The notes: generated by a model not told the origin, from the sequence alone. 64,000 nucleotides of DNA from Bacteroides sp. OM05-12 (GCF_003438995.1 NZ_QSUN01000019.1:1-64000), one strand, 5' to 3'; counted from the first letter of the stretch, positions 19,941 through 28,743 are shown. Numbers and translations: made by a program.

Positions 19941-20072
19941 GAACAGTATATCTTATATTTCTATCAATTATGTGTCTCACATTTTTGTCAGTAAACCATG
20001 AGATAAATAAGGAAAAAATGATACTCAATACGAATTAATATAAAAAAGGTAGAACTTATAAGAAGAAAAATA

Positions 20073-20080
20073 TATCTTTG
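20073..20080 (+). promoter_or_regulatory. -7 promoter element before the long hairpin and HTH gene
   Basis: TATCTTTG is an exact consensus match. Transcription would begin near 20087, producing a leader of about 260 bases before the HTH ATG that contains the whole 20126-20300 hairpin. Confidence 0.65.
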
Positions 20081-20125
20081 CTTGGAGATGTAAATGGTGA
20101 TTTACTTCAGATTAAAATAGTAATA

Positions 20126-20300
20126 GGAAGCGTTGTGTTTTTATTCTTGTTTCTGAAAACCTGAGAAATTTTAAGAAACTACAAGGATAGCACAGTGGTT
20201 TCTCACGTATATGCGTGAGGACTACTGTCTATTGTTTGTAGTTTCGGGTTTTCTCAGGACCTTCAGAAACAAATAATAGCATGTAGTTCCACGCTTTCGT
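20126..20300 (+). ncRNA. Candidate structured RNA: long multi-segment hairpin
   Basis: Successive perfect arms nest around one centre: 20128-20133 with 20291-20296 (6 bp), 20147-20157 with 20262-20272 (11 bp), 20160-20168 with 20250-20258 (9 bp), 20175-20184 with 20236-20245 (10 bp), 20187-20196 with 20224-20232 (9 bp, one bulged C), and an apical 7-bp stem 20202-20208 with 20213-20219. TAGTTCCA at 20284-20291 can also pair with TGGAACTA at 20320-20327, competing with the outer stem. A promoter lies upstream and a small HTH gene downstream. It could be a structured leader, an independent RNA or a small mobile palindrome; I recognise no known RNA family. Confidence 0.55.
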
Positions 20301-20347
20301 ATTTATTAGAATGCCTTTCTGGAACTAAAAGGTTGAGAAACACGATT

Positions 20348-20557
20348 ATGAAACCAATAGGATTACTTATTAAACAACGTTTGGAGGAAGAGGAACGTAC
20401 CGTCGCATGGTTTGCCCGGAAACTGTCATGCAGCTATGCAAATATCTATAAAATATTCGGGAAACAAAGTCTTGATACGGAATTGCTTACACGAATATCT
20501 AAAATTCTTAATCATGATTTCTTTCAGGATTTATCTGAAGATTTAAAAAATGAATGA
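20348..20557 (+). CDS. Small XRE-like helix-turn-helix protein
   Basis: The protein has 69 residues from the ATG at 20348, which is preferred over an in-frame TTG at 20333. It is nearly all one HTH domain: IKQRLEEEERTVAWFARKLSCSYANIYKIF places a first helix, then the turn and recognition helix (about 20-40), followed by LLTRISKILNHDFF, a typical XRE fourth and fifth helix. It has no partner toxin or prophage genes beside it. The gene lies directly after the long hairpin and may be controlled through it. Its targets are unknown. Confidence 0.7.
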   Translation: MKPIGLLIKQRLEEEERTVAWFARKLSCSYANIYKIFGKQSLDTELLTRISKILNHDFFQDLSEDLKNE

Positions 20558-20635
20558 ATGATTTTCAACTAATTGGCAATAGTTGTGTGAATAGATTGGA
20601 GATGGTGCCATAATCTATATATGAACTTATGATAT

Positions 20636-20643
20636 TACTTTTG
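20636..20643 (+). promoter_or_regulatory. -7 promoter element for the orphan lipoprotein gene
   Basis: TACTTTTG fits TAnnTTTG, 70 bases before the ATG at 20713. Confidence 0.55.
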
Positions 20644-20712
20644 TAAAAAGTTATTTCATGAAGATATGTATTATAGATAAATCAAAATTAATTTAGTAAA
20701 AAGAAAGTTGAC

Positions 20713-21546
20713 ATGAAAAAGTTATTTTATTTATTCGCACTTGTATGTGTTTGTCTTTGGTTTACATCTTGTGAAGATGATGACGCGGTGAAATTGACAA
20801 TTAATACATCTGCTTATGATGTAGTAAAGGATTTGAAGGATGCAGACGGTAATTTGTATTTCACGGGAAAGTTGGAGGATGATCTTCAGATTCGTATTTC
20901 TTTTTTGGTAAGAAAACATGTGTCGAATAGTTTTGAAATCGTAGCTCAAGGAATTCGTTATATTAATGATATAAAGTCAATAGCTTCTTATACAACACAA
21001 GAACTGGAACCGGGAGTATATGATGTTATAATTGTAAGTGATTTCATTAAAGGTGAAAAAGAGTTTAATACGGTGACTGCCAATGAACAATATAAAGGGT
21101 TGAATGTCGCCTGTAAAGAAAGTGCAGGAGTTTATAATGCTTTTGGTACTGCTTATATGGCAGATATAACAGTTGAAAAGAAAACAGATGTCACACTTAA
21201 TACTATAAAAAAAGGAAGTTTGGTAACTCTGCTTTTTAAGAATACTGACCAAATGAAAAGTGCTTCATACAAAATGTCTTTGGAGAAATTTGTATATGTT
21301 GCTTTAGGCTCTTTCGGAAATGAGTTTAATAAAAAAACAGGTGCGCTTGAACATCCTTTAACTAAGTCAATAATAAGTGCACAACATTATTGTGCTAGTA
21401 TGGAAGCTCAAAATAGTACAGATCTTCTCACGGTTAGTTGGATTTCCGGTGCATTTGCCGATGGCTATTATAGTGTTGAACTCTCCAATAATGAGGATAA
21501 AGTTATTGAATTGGATTTTGCAACCGATCAGGGAACATTGAAATAA
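20713..21546 (+). CDS. Lipoprotein of unknown function
   Basis: The protein has 277 residues with a signal peptide ending in the lipobox FTSC (Cys20), followed by EDDD, the acidic stretch seen after the lipid cysteine in many Bacteroides surface lipoproteins. The mature part is predicted beta-rich, with no motif I can assign to a known enzyme or binding family. It is a single gene with its own promoter and terminator, so the neighbours give no clue. It may be surface exposed, inferred only from the acidic stretch. Confidence 0.75.
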   Translation: MKKLFYLFALVCVCLWFTSCEDDDAVKLTINTSAYDVVKDLKDADGNLYFTGKLEDDLQIRISFLVRKHVSNSFEIVAQGIRYINDIKSIASYTTQELEPGVYDVIIVSDFIKGEKEFNTVTANEQYKGLNVACKESAGVYNAFGTAYMADITVEKKTDVTLNTIKKGSLVTLLFKNTDQMKSASYKMSLEKFVYVALGSFGNEFNKKTGALEHPLTKSIISAQHYCASMEAQNSTDLLTVSWISGAFADGYYSVELSNNEDKVIELDFATDQGTLK

Positions 21547-21573
21547 ACATTTGAGCTAATTGAATGGCTATAG

Positions 21574-21612
21574 AAAGATCGTTTCAACCCATATTGAAGC
21601 GGTCTTTTTTTT
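21574..21612 (+). terminator. Terminator of the orphan lipoprotein gene
   Basis: A 12-bp stem (21576-21587 with 21594-21605), including two G-U pairs, is followed by seven T. Confidence 0.85.
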
Positions 21613-21718
21613 ATGTGTTATGATTCGATATGTAGCAGAATAGGGGAATTATACTTTGTTTAGTATAACTTTATAAATAAATATCTTTATTTCTTTCTTA
21701 ACTTTTCAATTTTATGCT

Positions 21719-21726
21719 TACTTTTG
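21719..21726 (+). promoter_or_regulatory. -7 promoter element for the nucleotidyltransferase-galE pair
   Basis: TACTTTTG lies 21 bases before the first ATG. Confidence 0.6.
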
Positions 21727-21747
21727 TCCGGAAATATAAAGTAAAGG

Positions 21748-22668
21748 ATGACAATGACATTGATAGTGCTTGCTGCAACAATGGGTAATAAGTATGGTGG
21801 ATTGAAACAATTGGAAGGTATTGGTCCTAATGGTGAAACAATTCTCGATTACTCTATATATGATGCGGTCAAAGCAGGTTTTAATAAGGTAGTCTTCGTT
21901 ATTAGTAAATATTTTGAGGAAGATTTTAAGACGAAAGTTTCCGGGAAATATGAAAATATAGTAGATGTAGATTATGTTTTTCAGGAAGTGGAATTGGTTT
22001 CGGAAGAATTAAGAAATCCAAAACGGGCATTGTTATGGGGATCTGCACATGCTGTATTAATGGGAGAATCTGTTATAGATGGTCCGTTTGGAGTTATTAA
22101 TGCAGTGAATTTCTATCAGCGTGAAAGTTTTGAGCTGTTATATAGAAATCTTTTAGAAAGGAAAAATACTTCTTATCAATACTTTATGATTAGTTATCGC
22201 TTGTCTAATGTAATGCCTGAAAGTGGTGGCGTAACCAGGGGGATATGCGATATTAATAGTGATGGAGAGCTTCAGTCGGTGATAGATCGGCATGGAGTGG
22301 AGCGTGTTAGTGGTAATCCGATGTTTCTGAATGAATATAATAAATGGGTAGAGTTGGATGAAAATGTTTTTGTTTCTATGAATATGTGGGGATTTACTCC
22401 TGATATCTTCAAACATATCCGAGAAGCCTTTGATGAATTTATAAAAGAGAAGGGGATGGATATGAAAGCGCATTTTTCAATACCTGACTTTATTAATGGA
22501 ATGATAAGTAAAGGTCTGCATGTTAAAACCATAGAGACACCGGCCAAGTGGATGGGACTTGTTTCTCCTGATGATAGAATTCAAGTGATACTTCGTATCA
22601 ATGAATTGGTGAGAAAAGGAGTTTATCCGGCAAAACTTTTTGAACCTAATTTACAAAACAAACAATAG
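21748..22668 (+). CDS. Sugar-phosphate nucleotidyltransferase family protein
   Basis: The protein has 306 residues. The start LIVLAATMGNKYGGLKQL (residues 5-22) is the nucleotide-binding signature of NDP-sugar pyrophosphorylases, whose usual form is LAAGMGSRxGGLKQ. Here the loop Gly is Thr11 and the usual Arg is Lys15. A SAHAV segment near 96 and a WGFTPDIF stretch near 213 follow the fold. The family joins a sugar 1-phosphate to an NTP. It lies one base before galE, which suggests a role in UDP-sugar supply, but the altered loop means activity is not certain. ATG codons at 21748 and 21754 are both possible. Confidence 0.75.
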   Translation: MTMTLIVLAATMGNKYGGLKQLEGIGPNGETILDYSIYDAVKAGFNKVVFVISKYFEEDFKTKVSGKYENIVDVDYVFQEVELVSEELRNPKRALLWGSAHAVLMGESVIDGPFGVINAVNFYQRESFELLYRNLLERKNTSYQYFMISYRLSNVMPESGGVTRGICDINSDGELQSVIDRHGVERVSGNPMFLNEYNKWVELDENVFVSMNMWGFTPDIFKHIREAFDEFIKEKGMDMKAHFSIPDFINGMISKGLHVKTIETPAKWMGLVSPDDRIQVILRINELVRKGVYPAKLFEPNLQNKQ

Positions 22669-22669
22669 T

Positions 22670-23704
22670 ATGAAAGAAAGAATTTTGGTAACAGGTGGTA
22701 CGGGGTATATCGGCTCGCATACTGTAGTAGAATTGCAGAATAGTGGTTATGAGGTGATTATTGTAGATAATCTTTCAAATTCCAGTGCTGATGTAGTAGA
22801 TAATATTGAGAAAGTTTCGGGTATTCGTCCTGCTTTTGAGAAATTGGATTGCCTTGACCTTGATGGTCTTGATGCTGTATTTGCTAAATATAAAGGCATA
22901 AAAGGCATTATTCATTTTGCAGCAAGCAAAGCTGTGGGCGAGTCCGTACAAAAACCTCTGTTGTATTACCGTAACAATCTTGTTTCATTAATTAATCTAT
23001 TAGAATTAATGCCGAAGCATGGAGTAGGAGGTATCATCTTCTCATCTTCTTGTACTGTTTACGGCCAACCGGATGAATTGCCGGTTACGGAGAAAGCTCC
23101 AATAAAGAAAGCCGAATCTCCTTATGGTAATACAAAACAAATCAATGAAGAAATTATTCGTGATACGGTAGCTTCCGGCTCACCTATCAATGCGATTCTT
23201 CTTCGTTATTTTAATCCTATCGGTGCACATCCGTCTGCATTACTTGGTGAGTTACCTAATGGTGTTCCTCAAAATTTGATTCCTTATCTTACTCAAACAG
23301 CAATCGGCATACGTGAGCAATTAAGCGTGTTTGGTGATGATTATAATACTCCTGACGGTTCATGTATCCGTGATTTTATTAATGTTGTGGACTTGGCGAA
23401 AGCTCATGTCATAGCTATTGATCGGATTTTGAACAAAAAGCAAAAGGAAAGTGTTGAAGTATTTAATATAGGTACCGGACGTGGACTCTCTGTGTTGGAA
23501 TTGATCAATGCTTTTGAAGAGGCAACAGGAGTGAAGTTGAATTATAAGATAGTAGGACGTCGTGCCGGAGATATTGAAAAGGTTTGGGCAAATCCGGAAT
23601 ATGCCAATGAAGAATTAGGTTGGACTGCAAAAGAAACCATCGAGGATACGTTAAAATCCGCTTGGAATTGGCAGTTAAAGCTCCGAGAAAGGGGAATACA
23701 ATAA
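22670..23704 (+). CDS. galE: UDP-glucose 4-epimerase
   Basis: The protein has 344 residues from the ATG at 22670, one base after the stop of the upstream gene; this start gives the normal GalE length and N-terminus. It has the NAD-binding GGTGYIG motif at 9-15, the catalytic Ser in SSSCTVYG near 125, and the Tyr152-x3-Lys156 pair of extended short-chain dehydrogenases. It interconverts UDP-glucose and UDP-galactose in the cytoplasm for the Leloir pathway and glycan synthesis. It is probably co-transcribed with the nucleotidyltransferase. Confidence 0.97.
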   Translation: MKERILVTGGTGYIGSHTVVELQNSGYEVIIVDNLSNSSADVVDNIEKVSGIRPAFEKLDCLDLDGLDAVFAKYKGIKGIIHFAASKAVGESVQKPLLYYRNNLVSLINLLELMPKHGVGGIIFSSSCTVYGQPDELPVTEKAPIKKAESPYGNTKQINEEIIRDTVASGSPINAILLRYFNPIGAHPSALLGELPNGVPQNLIPYLTQTAIGIREQLSVFGDDYNTPDGSCIRDFINVVDLAKAHVIAIDRILNKKQKESVEVFNIGTGRGLSVLELINAFEEATGVKLNYKIVGRRAGDIEKVWANPEYANEELGWTAKETIEDTLKSAWNWQLKLRERGIQ

Positions 23705-23744
23705 CCTTTAACTTTTTTTATATTCAAAGTATGAACAAAAACGC

Positions 23745-23752
23745 TATATTTG
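23745..23752 (+). promoter_or_regulatory. -7 promoter element of a candidate small RNA
   Basis: TATATTTG fits TAnnTTTG and is not followed by any ORF on this strand before the terminator at 23894. Confidence 0.5.
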
Positions 23753-23758
23753 CGTTCA

Positions 23759-23928
23759 ATAAGTGCAAATGAACCTGATACTTCTTTATGGATATGTGAA
23801 TACCTATGAGTAGTTTTATATGATTCTAAAACATATAACAGGTAAAAATTGCATAGTAGTTTTGTCGTGTTTTATTTTGTGTTTGTGTTGTGGCGTTTCC
23901 TCGACGTGAGTCGGGGAAACGTTTTTTT
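23759..23928 (+). ncRNA. Candidate small RNA of about 170 nt between galE and ispE
   Basis: The 235-base gap between the convergent galE and ispE genes holds a promoter-like -7 box (23745) and, about 140 bases later, a strong terminator, with no ORF of note between. The transcript start is inferred as about seven bases after the -7 box. It could instead be the galE 3' region. I see no sequence that identifies it as SRP, 6S or tmRNA. Confidence 0.4.
23894..23928 (+). terminator. Rho-independent terminator between galE and ispE
   Basis: A 12-bp stem, CGTTTCCTCGAC (23894-23905) with GTCGGGGAAACG (23910-23921), has a tight four-base loop and is followed by seven T. Confidence 0.9.
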
Positions 23929-23939
23929 ATATTCTAATT

Positions 23940-24767
23940 CTATCCTTTATTAATATATAGTGAACCAAGATTCTTTAATTCTGCTATTTGCCTTAGCTCA
24001 GGAATCTCCTTAAAGATTCCGAAAACAGAAGAACCGGAACCCGACATTGAAGCATAGACAGCTCCATGGTGATATAACAGATTCTTTATCGTGTTTATTT
24101 GGGGGTGATTGGCAAAGACGCTTATCTCAAAATCATTCTTCATTAAATCTTTCCATTCTTCAATCGGCTTTTGAATGACTTCTTTTAAAGATGTTTTTGG
24201 ACACATGGGTTTAATCAAAGAGAATGCCTCCCGAGTAGAAACGAAAATATCAGGTTTAATGATTATGATATGATAATTTTCCAAGGTGAGATTTATTGGT
24301 TCGAATATGTTACCTATTCCGGTTGCGAATACGGGTTTGTTGTTTATAAAGAAAGCACAGTCCGCTCCTAAGGTTGCTGCGTAAGCTTCCAATTGTTTCT
24401 TGGTGATATTTAGTTGATAAGTATCATTCAGAAGTTTCAGCATGAAAGCCGCATCGGAAGAACCGCCTCCCAGACCAGCGCCGGATGGTATATGTTTGTG
24501 TAAGTAGATATCGATAGGAGGAATGGGATATTCTTTTTGTAGTAAACGGTATGCTTTTACTACAAGGTTATCTTCTGCTTTACCCTCTACGGAAGCCCCT
24601 GAAATATGTATCTGAAATTCTTCTTCGCTTTCCTTTAAATCTACTACTTCCAGAGCGTCTTCAATATGTACCGGATAGAAAATGGTTTCCAAATTATGGT
24701 ACCCGTCCGAGCGTTTTTCTACGATGTTCAGACCTAAATTTATTTTTGCATTCGGAAAAGTTATCAT
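23940..24767 (-). CDS. ispE: 4-(cytidine 5'-diphospho)-2-C-methyl-D-erythritol kinase
   Basis: The protein has 275 residues. It opens with [12 protein letters not shown], with the catalytic-region Lys of the GHMP kinase fold, and carries the ATP-binding motif [14 protein letters not shown] near 89-102 and a third motif SGSGSSVFG near 245. It phosphorylates CDP-methylerythritol in the non-mevalonate isoprenoid pathway. It is a single gene, divergent from the M28 peptidase. Confidence 0.96.
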   Translation of the reverse strand: MITFPNAKINLGLNIVEKRSDGYHNLETIFYPVHIEDALEVVDLKESEEEFQIHISGASVEGKAEDNLVVKAYRLLQKEYPIPPIDIYLHKHIPSGAGLGGGSSDAAFMLKLLNDTYQLNITKKQLEAYAATLGADCAFFINNKPVFATGIGNIFEPINLTLENYHIIIIKPDIFVSTREAFSLIKPMCPKTSLKEVIQKPIEEWKDLMKNDFEISVFANHPQINTIKNLLYHHGAVYASMSGSGSSVFGIFKEIPELRQIAELKNLGSLYINKG

Positions 24768-24786
24768 CTTTATTTGTTTTAGTTTT

Positions 24787-24794
24787 CAAAGATA
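24787..24794 (-). promoter_or_regulatory. -7 promoter element for ispE
   Basis: The minus strand reads TATCTTTG, 20 bases before the ATG. Confidence 0.7.
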
Positions 24795-24847
24795 ATTGTT
24801 CATGATTAAAAATAAAGAATGGATATGGGAAAATCATTTGTTAATTT

Positions 24848-24855
24848 TATCTTTG
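24848..24855 (+). promoter_or_regulatory. -7 promoter element for the M28 peptidase gene
   Basis: TATCTTTG followed by GCGG lies 28 bases before the ATG, divergent from the ispE promoter 53 bases away. Confidence 0.75.
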
Positions 24856-24882
24856 CGGTTATAATATGGAAAATATCATACT

Positions 24883-25884
24883 ATGAAGAAGTATAATTTA
24901 CTTGTTTTTGTATTCAGTTGCATTGCTACAACATTGTTTGCGCAGATGCCGGTAGAAAAGGGCTTGAAAAGTATAAACCGATTATCGGCGGAAGCATACA
25001 TTCAATTTTTAGCAGATGATGAATTGCAAGGACGTGAGGCTGGACAACATGGAGCAAATCTGGCATCATCATATATTGTTTCTTGCTTGAAAGTGATAGG
25101 AATACCGTCATTGGGAGAAGATTATTATCAACCATTCGAGGCTTATAGAAAAGAACGTCAGCGTAAAGGGCGTTTGGAAGTGAATCCCGATTCAATTGCA
25201 ATTATTAAAAAAGGAGTACATCAACGATATGATATGCGGAATGTTTTAGGGATGATTCCTGGAAAGAACTCTGATGAATACGTGATAGTGGGAGCGCATT
25301 TTGACCATTTAGGTATGGATCCCATGCTTCATGGTGATCATATTTATAATGGTGCAGACGATAATGCTTCAGGAGTTTCGGCTGTGTTGCAGATTGCAAA
25401 GGCATTTGTGGAAACAGGAAAACAACCGGAGCGTAATGTGATTTTTGCTTTTTGGGATGGGGAAGAGAAAGGATTACTGGGCTCTAAATATTTTGTGCAG
25501 AATTGTTCTTTTATTAAGGATATAAAAGGTTATTTGAATTTCGATATGATAGGCCGGAATAATAAGCAGGAACAGCCAAAACATGTTGTCTATTTTTATA
25601 CGGAAGCTAATCAGAGTTTTGGTAAGTGGTTGAGAGAAGATATTAAAAAATATAATTTGCAGTTGGAACCGGATTATCGTCCTTGGGATAAGCCTTTAAG
25701 TGGAAGTGATAATGCTTCATTCGCATCGGTAGGAATACCTGTTATTTGGTATCATACGGATGGGCATCCTGATTATCATTTACCATCAGATGAGTCTTCT
25801 CGTTTAAATTGGGATAAAATTGTGGAAATCACAAAAGCTTCTTTTTTGAATGCTTGGAATTTGGCTAATGAAAAAGATTATTAA
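24883..25884 (+). CDS. M28 family zinc aminopeptidase, exported
   Basis: The protein has 333 residues with a cleavable signal peptide (probable cut after LFA near residue 20). The co-catalytic zinc site of family M28 is complete: His139 in GAHFDHLG, Asp in ADDNASG near 159, Glu pair in DGEEKGLLGS near 193, Asp in NFDMIGR near 220, and His near 290 in YHTDGHPDYH. Family members remove N-terminal residues, and some act as glutaminyl cyclases. The enzyme should work in the periplasm or at the surface. It is a single gene. Confidence 0.88.
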   Translation: MKKYNLLVFVFSCIATTLFAQMPVEKGLKSINRLSAEAYIQFLADDELQGREAGQHGANLASSYIVSCLKVIGIPSLGEDYYQPFEAYRKERQRKGRLEVNPDSIAIIKKGVHQRYDMRNVLGMIPGKNSDEYVIVGAHFDHLGMDPMLHGDHIYNGADDNASGVSAVLQIAKAFVETGKQPERNVIFAFWDGEEKGLLGSKYFVQNCSFIKDIKGYLNFDMIGRNNKQEQPKHVVYFYTEANQSFGKWLREDIKKYNLQLEPDYRPWDKPLSGSDNASFASVGIPVIWYHTDGHPDYHLPSDESSRLNWDKIVEITKASFLNAWNLANEKDY

Positions 25885-25984
25885 CTGCTGATACCTACGC
25901 TTTTCCAGCTTTTGCTATGGATGTGAACAAAATGGTGTTTATAACTAAATGGTATGCGAATCTTTAAAAATCATTTGTAAATCC

Positions 25985-25992
25985 TATCTTTG
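25985..25992 (+). promoter_or_regulatory. -7 promoter element for dnaB
   Basis: TATCTTTG lies 27 bases before the ATG at 26020. Transcription would start near 25999, which rules out an in-frame TTG at 25990 as the translation start. Confidence 0.75.
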
Positions 25993-26019
25993 TTCCCGCA
26001 AATATATGAAACGGAAGAA

Positions 26020-27564
26020 ATGGAAGCAAAAAAAAATACAAGAGCAACAAAATCTAAAGTACAGCCAACTAATGAATATGGACATCTACAACCTCAGGCG
26101 AGAGAGTTGGAAGAAGCGGTATTGGGTGCGTTAATGATAGAAAAAGATGCTTATTCGCTGGTTAGTGAGATTCTCCGTCCGGAGTCATTCTATGAACATA
26201 TACATCAATTGATTTATGCTGCTATCACAGACTTGGCAGTTCGTCAGGAGCCTGTGGATATTCTTACTGTAACAGAGCAGTTGAAGAAGCGCGGCGAACT
26301 GGATGAAGTAGGAGGACCGTTTTATATTGCCCAATTAAGCGGTAAAGTTGCCTCTTCAGCTCATATAGAGTATCATGCCCGAATTATAGCTCAAAAGTAT
26401 CTTGCACGTCAATTAATTACCTTTACGAGTGAAATACAGTCAAAAGCTTTTGATGAAACAATTGATGTTGACGATTTGATGCAAGAGTCTGAGGGAAAAC
26501 TGTTTGAAATTTCTCAGCGTAATATGAAGAAGGACTATACGCAGATAAATCCGATTATCTCGGAAGCGTATGAACTTCTTCAGAAAGCTGCAGCTCGTAC
26601 CGATGGTTTAAGTGGTTTGGAAAGTGGTTTTCATGCTTTGGATAAGATGACGTCTGGCTGGCAAAATTCCGATTTGATTATTATCGCTGCACGTCCGGCA
26701 ATGGGTAAGACTGCTTTCGTGCTTTCTATGGCAAAGAATATAGCTGTGAATTTTAAGAATCCTGTAGCTTTGTTCTCACTGGAAATGAGTAATGTACAGT
26801 TGGTCAACCGTTTAATTGTGAATGTGTGCGAAATTCCCGGCGAAAAGATTAAGAGCGGACAACTCGCGCCTTATGAATGGGGGCAGCTTGACTATAAGAT
26901 AAAGGAGCTTTATGATGCTCCGCTTTATGTGGATGATACACCGTCGCTTTCTGTTTTTGAATTGCGTACCAAAGCACGTCGGTTGGTGCGAGAGCATGGA
27001 GTGAAGATTATTATCATTGACTACCTTCAGTTAATGAATGCGAGTGGTATGTCTTTTGGTAGCCGTCAGGAAGAGGTCAGTACAATATCCCGTTCTTTGA
27101 AAGGACTTGCCAAAGAATTGAACATCCCTATTATTGCTTTGTCGCAGTTGAATCGTGGTGTGGAAAGTCGTGAAGGGATTGAAGGAAAACGTCCTCAACT
27201 GAGTGACCTTCGTGAATCCGGAGCTATTGAGCAGGATGCCGATATGGTTTGTTTTATTCATCGTCCGGAATATTATAAGATATTTCAAGATGATAAAGGA
27301 AATGATTTGCGTGGTATGGCGGAAATAATTATTGCTAAACACCGTAATGGTGCGGTAGGAGATGTTTTATTGCGTTTCAAAGGAGAATTTGCACGTTTTC
27401 AGAATCCGGATGACGATATGGTAGTACCTTTGCCGGAAGAAGAAAGGGTTTTAGGTTCCCGCATGAATAGTGCCGGGGCTGTACCTCCGCCTCCTGCTGA
27501 AGCTTTTCCGAATGAACCCGGTCCTTTTGGAACAGCCGTGCAAGATGGACCGTTACCTTTTTAA
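26020..27564 (+). CDS. dnaB: Replicative DNA helicase DnaB
   Basis: The protein has 514 residues from the ATG at 26020. After a short basic tail, the N-terminal DnaB domain (about 25-125) includes LEEAVLGALM. The RecA-like C-terminal helicase follows with Walker A ARPAMGKTAF near 225, Walker B IIIIDYLQLM near 335, SQLNRGVE near 375 and the arginine-finger region SDLRESGAIEQDAD near 395. The ending PLPF resembles the tails of SSB-interacting proteins, though this is only suggestive. It unwinds DNA at the replication fork as a hexamer. It is transcribed alone. Confidence 0.97.
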   Translation: MEAKKNTRATKSKVQPTNEYGHLQPQARELEEAVLGALMIEKDAYSLVSEILRPESFYEHIHQLIYAAITDLAVRQEPVDILTVTEQLKKRGELDEVGGPFYIAQLSGKVASSAHIEYHARIIAQKYLARQLITFTSEIQSKAFDETIDVDDLMQESEGKLFEISQRNMKKDYTQINPIISEAYELLQKAAARTDGLSGLESGFHALDKMTSGWQNSDLIIIAARPAMGKTAFVLSMAKNIAVNFKNPVALFSLEMSNVQLVNRLIVNVCEIPGEKIKSGQLAPYEWGQLDYKIKELYDAPLYVDDTPSLSVFELRTKARRLVREHGVKIIIIDYLQLMNASGMSFGSRQEEVSTISRSLKGLAKELNIPIIALSQLNRGVESREGIEGKRPQLSDLRESGAIEQDADMVCFIHRPEYYKIFQDDKGNDLRGMAEIIIAKHRNGAVGDVLLRFKGEFARFQNPDDDMVVPLPEEERVLGSRMNSAGAVPPPPAEAFPNEPGPFGTAVQDGPLPF

Positions 27565-27599
27565 ATCTATTTTATCTCTATAGGTTTTTCACATAATAT

Positions 27600-27645
27600 A
27601 AATGCTACGGCTGAATAACTTGGATTCTACCGTAGCATTTTAGTT
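27600..27645. terminator. Bidirectional terminator between dnaB and the porin gene
   Basis: An 11-bp perfect stem, AAATGCTACGG (27600-27610) with CCGTAGCATTT (27630-27640), lies between convergent genes. Confidence 0.8.
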
Positions 27646-27669
27646 ATATTTTTCCTTATGCTTGATTAT

Positions 27670-28722
27670 TTAAAAACGCGTCATGACTTCTACCACTAAT
27701 TTATCTTGTTCGGATTCAAGTGGTACTGCATTTTTGCGATAGAAATATTTTTCATAATTAAGGCGTATGTCGGCAACAAAAGCCTTTTTACCAATACTTA
27801 ATGTCATACCACCTGTGATGCGATGACGTTTGTAGTCGTTAATTTCAAGTTTTCCGCTTTCTTCATTAGCCTTACCGTTACTATGGTCAGTCATCATATC
27901 ATAGCGGGCAAGGAAAGATATTTTGCTGAATATTTTGCGTAGTGGCAAATCATAATTGATGAAACTATTAACAGCATGTACATCTTTGAAAGCGTTATTT
28001 TCATAATTCTTATATAAATACTCACCTTCAACATGGAAGCCGCAAAAATTATAATAAGCACCGATATCATACATATAAATACGGGCAATGTCCGGTTTGA
28101 TTGTTTGCATACTCAATGTCAGGTTGCTGCCATTAATTGGAAAGAATTGGGCTTTGACGGAGTAATTCAGATCTTTATGCCATTCTTTTTGTTGAGTAAG
28201 TCCTGAACCGTTGAATGCTCCTGCTTCTATACAAAAAGGAAATCTACCTTTAAAATCATATCCGAGAGTTGCACCGACATCGCGTACATTGCCTACCTGT
28301 TTGGCAATGAAAGAACGGTTTGCGAAATATTGTTGGTGTGGTGAACGATGTGCGTCAATGGTGAAAGGAACGCGCATTTGTCCGATAGTCGCACTTAGTC
28401 CGTTGACAGGATAAATACGTGTATAAGCATCAAGCATCTTGATTGTTCCTTCGTCGGAAAGATCTATTTCTGCCTTATATGCTACAATAGGGTGAACGTT
28501 CCCCGTTAAACTGAAACGTGCGTTACGAACCTGAAAGCGACTTGCTTTCATTTCCGGTTGGTATTCATACTTTCCTCTGATTGTTCCATGAATCTCAGGC
28601 AAGTAATCTTCTGTTTCCATTTTTGTTTTATCCAATTTCTTTCCATCTTCATTGTGTGGCTCCTGAGCCATGATAGATGAAGCAGTCAATAGGAATAATA
28701 AGGTAGTAAATGTATATTTCAT
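27670..28722 (-). CDS. Porin, OprP/OprO-like phosphate-selective type
   Basis: The protein has 350 residues with a signal peptide cut after IMAQ. The body follows the porin O and P pattern: a first strand RGKYEYQPEMKASRFQVRNARF near 45-67 (split across the conserved loop), YKAEIDLSDEGTIKMLDAY near 80-100, and GQMRVPFT near 118, then regularly spaced aromatic strands and a terminal Phe (VMTRF), as expected for an outer-membrane barrel. The Bacteroidota branch of this family is often annotated as phosphate-selective, but the actual solute is unknown. It is a single gene, divergent from pheT. Confidence 0.85.
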   Translation of the reverse strand: MKYTFTTLLFLLTASSIMAQEPHNEDGKKLDKTKMETEDYLPEIHGTIRGKYEYQPEMKASRFQVRNARFSLTGNVHPIVAYKAEIDLSDEGTIKMLDAYTRIYPVNGLSATIGQMRVPFTIDAHRSPHQQYFANRSFIAKQVGNVRDVGATLGYDFKGRFPFCIEAGAFNGSGLTQQKEWHKDLNYSVKAQFFPINGSNLTLSMQTIKPDIARIYMYDIGAYYNFCGFHVEGEYLYKNYENNAFKDVHAVNSFINYDLPLRKIFSKISFLARYDMMTDHSNGKANEESGKLEINDYKRHRITGGMTLSIGKKAFVADIRLNYEKYFYRKNAVPLESEQDKLVVEVMTRF

Positions 28723-28743
28723 TGTCTTTTATAGATTTTGTGA

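Noticed and set aside
20126..20300. Retron msr-msd RNA
   Set aside because: The long hairpin is suggestive, but no reverse transcriptase gene lies near it.
22640..22669. Earlier galE start inside the nucleotidyltransferase gene
   Set aside because: It would add ten residues not found before the conserved GalE N-terminus; the ATG at 22670 fits.
23759..23928. Identification as SRP RNA, tmRNA or 6S RNA
   Set aside because: No SRP tetraloop motif, tRNA-like ends or 6S-type open-complex bubble could be seen, so only a generic candidate is reported.
25990..26019. TTG start of dnaB ten codons upstream of the ATG
   Set aside because: The promoter -7 box at 25985-25992 overlaps it, so the transcript would begin downstream of this codon.
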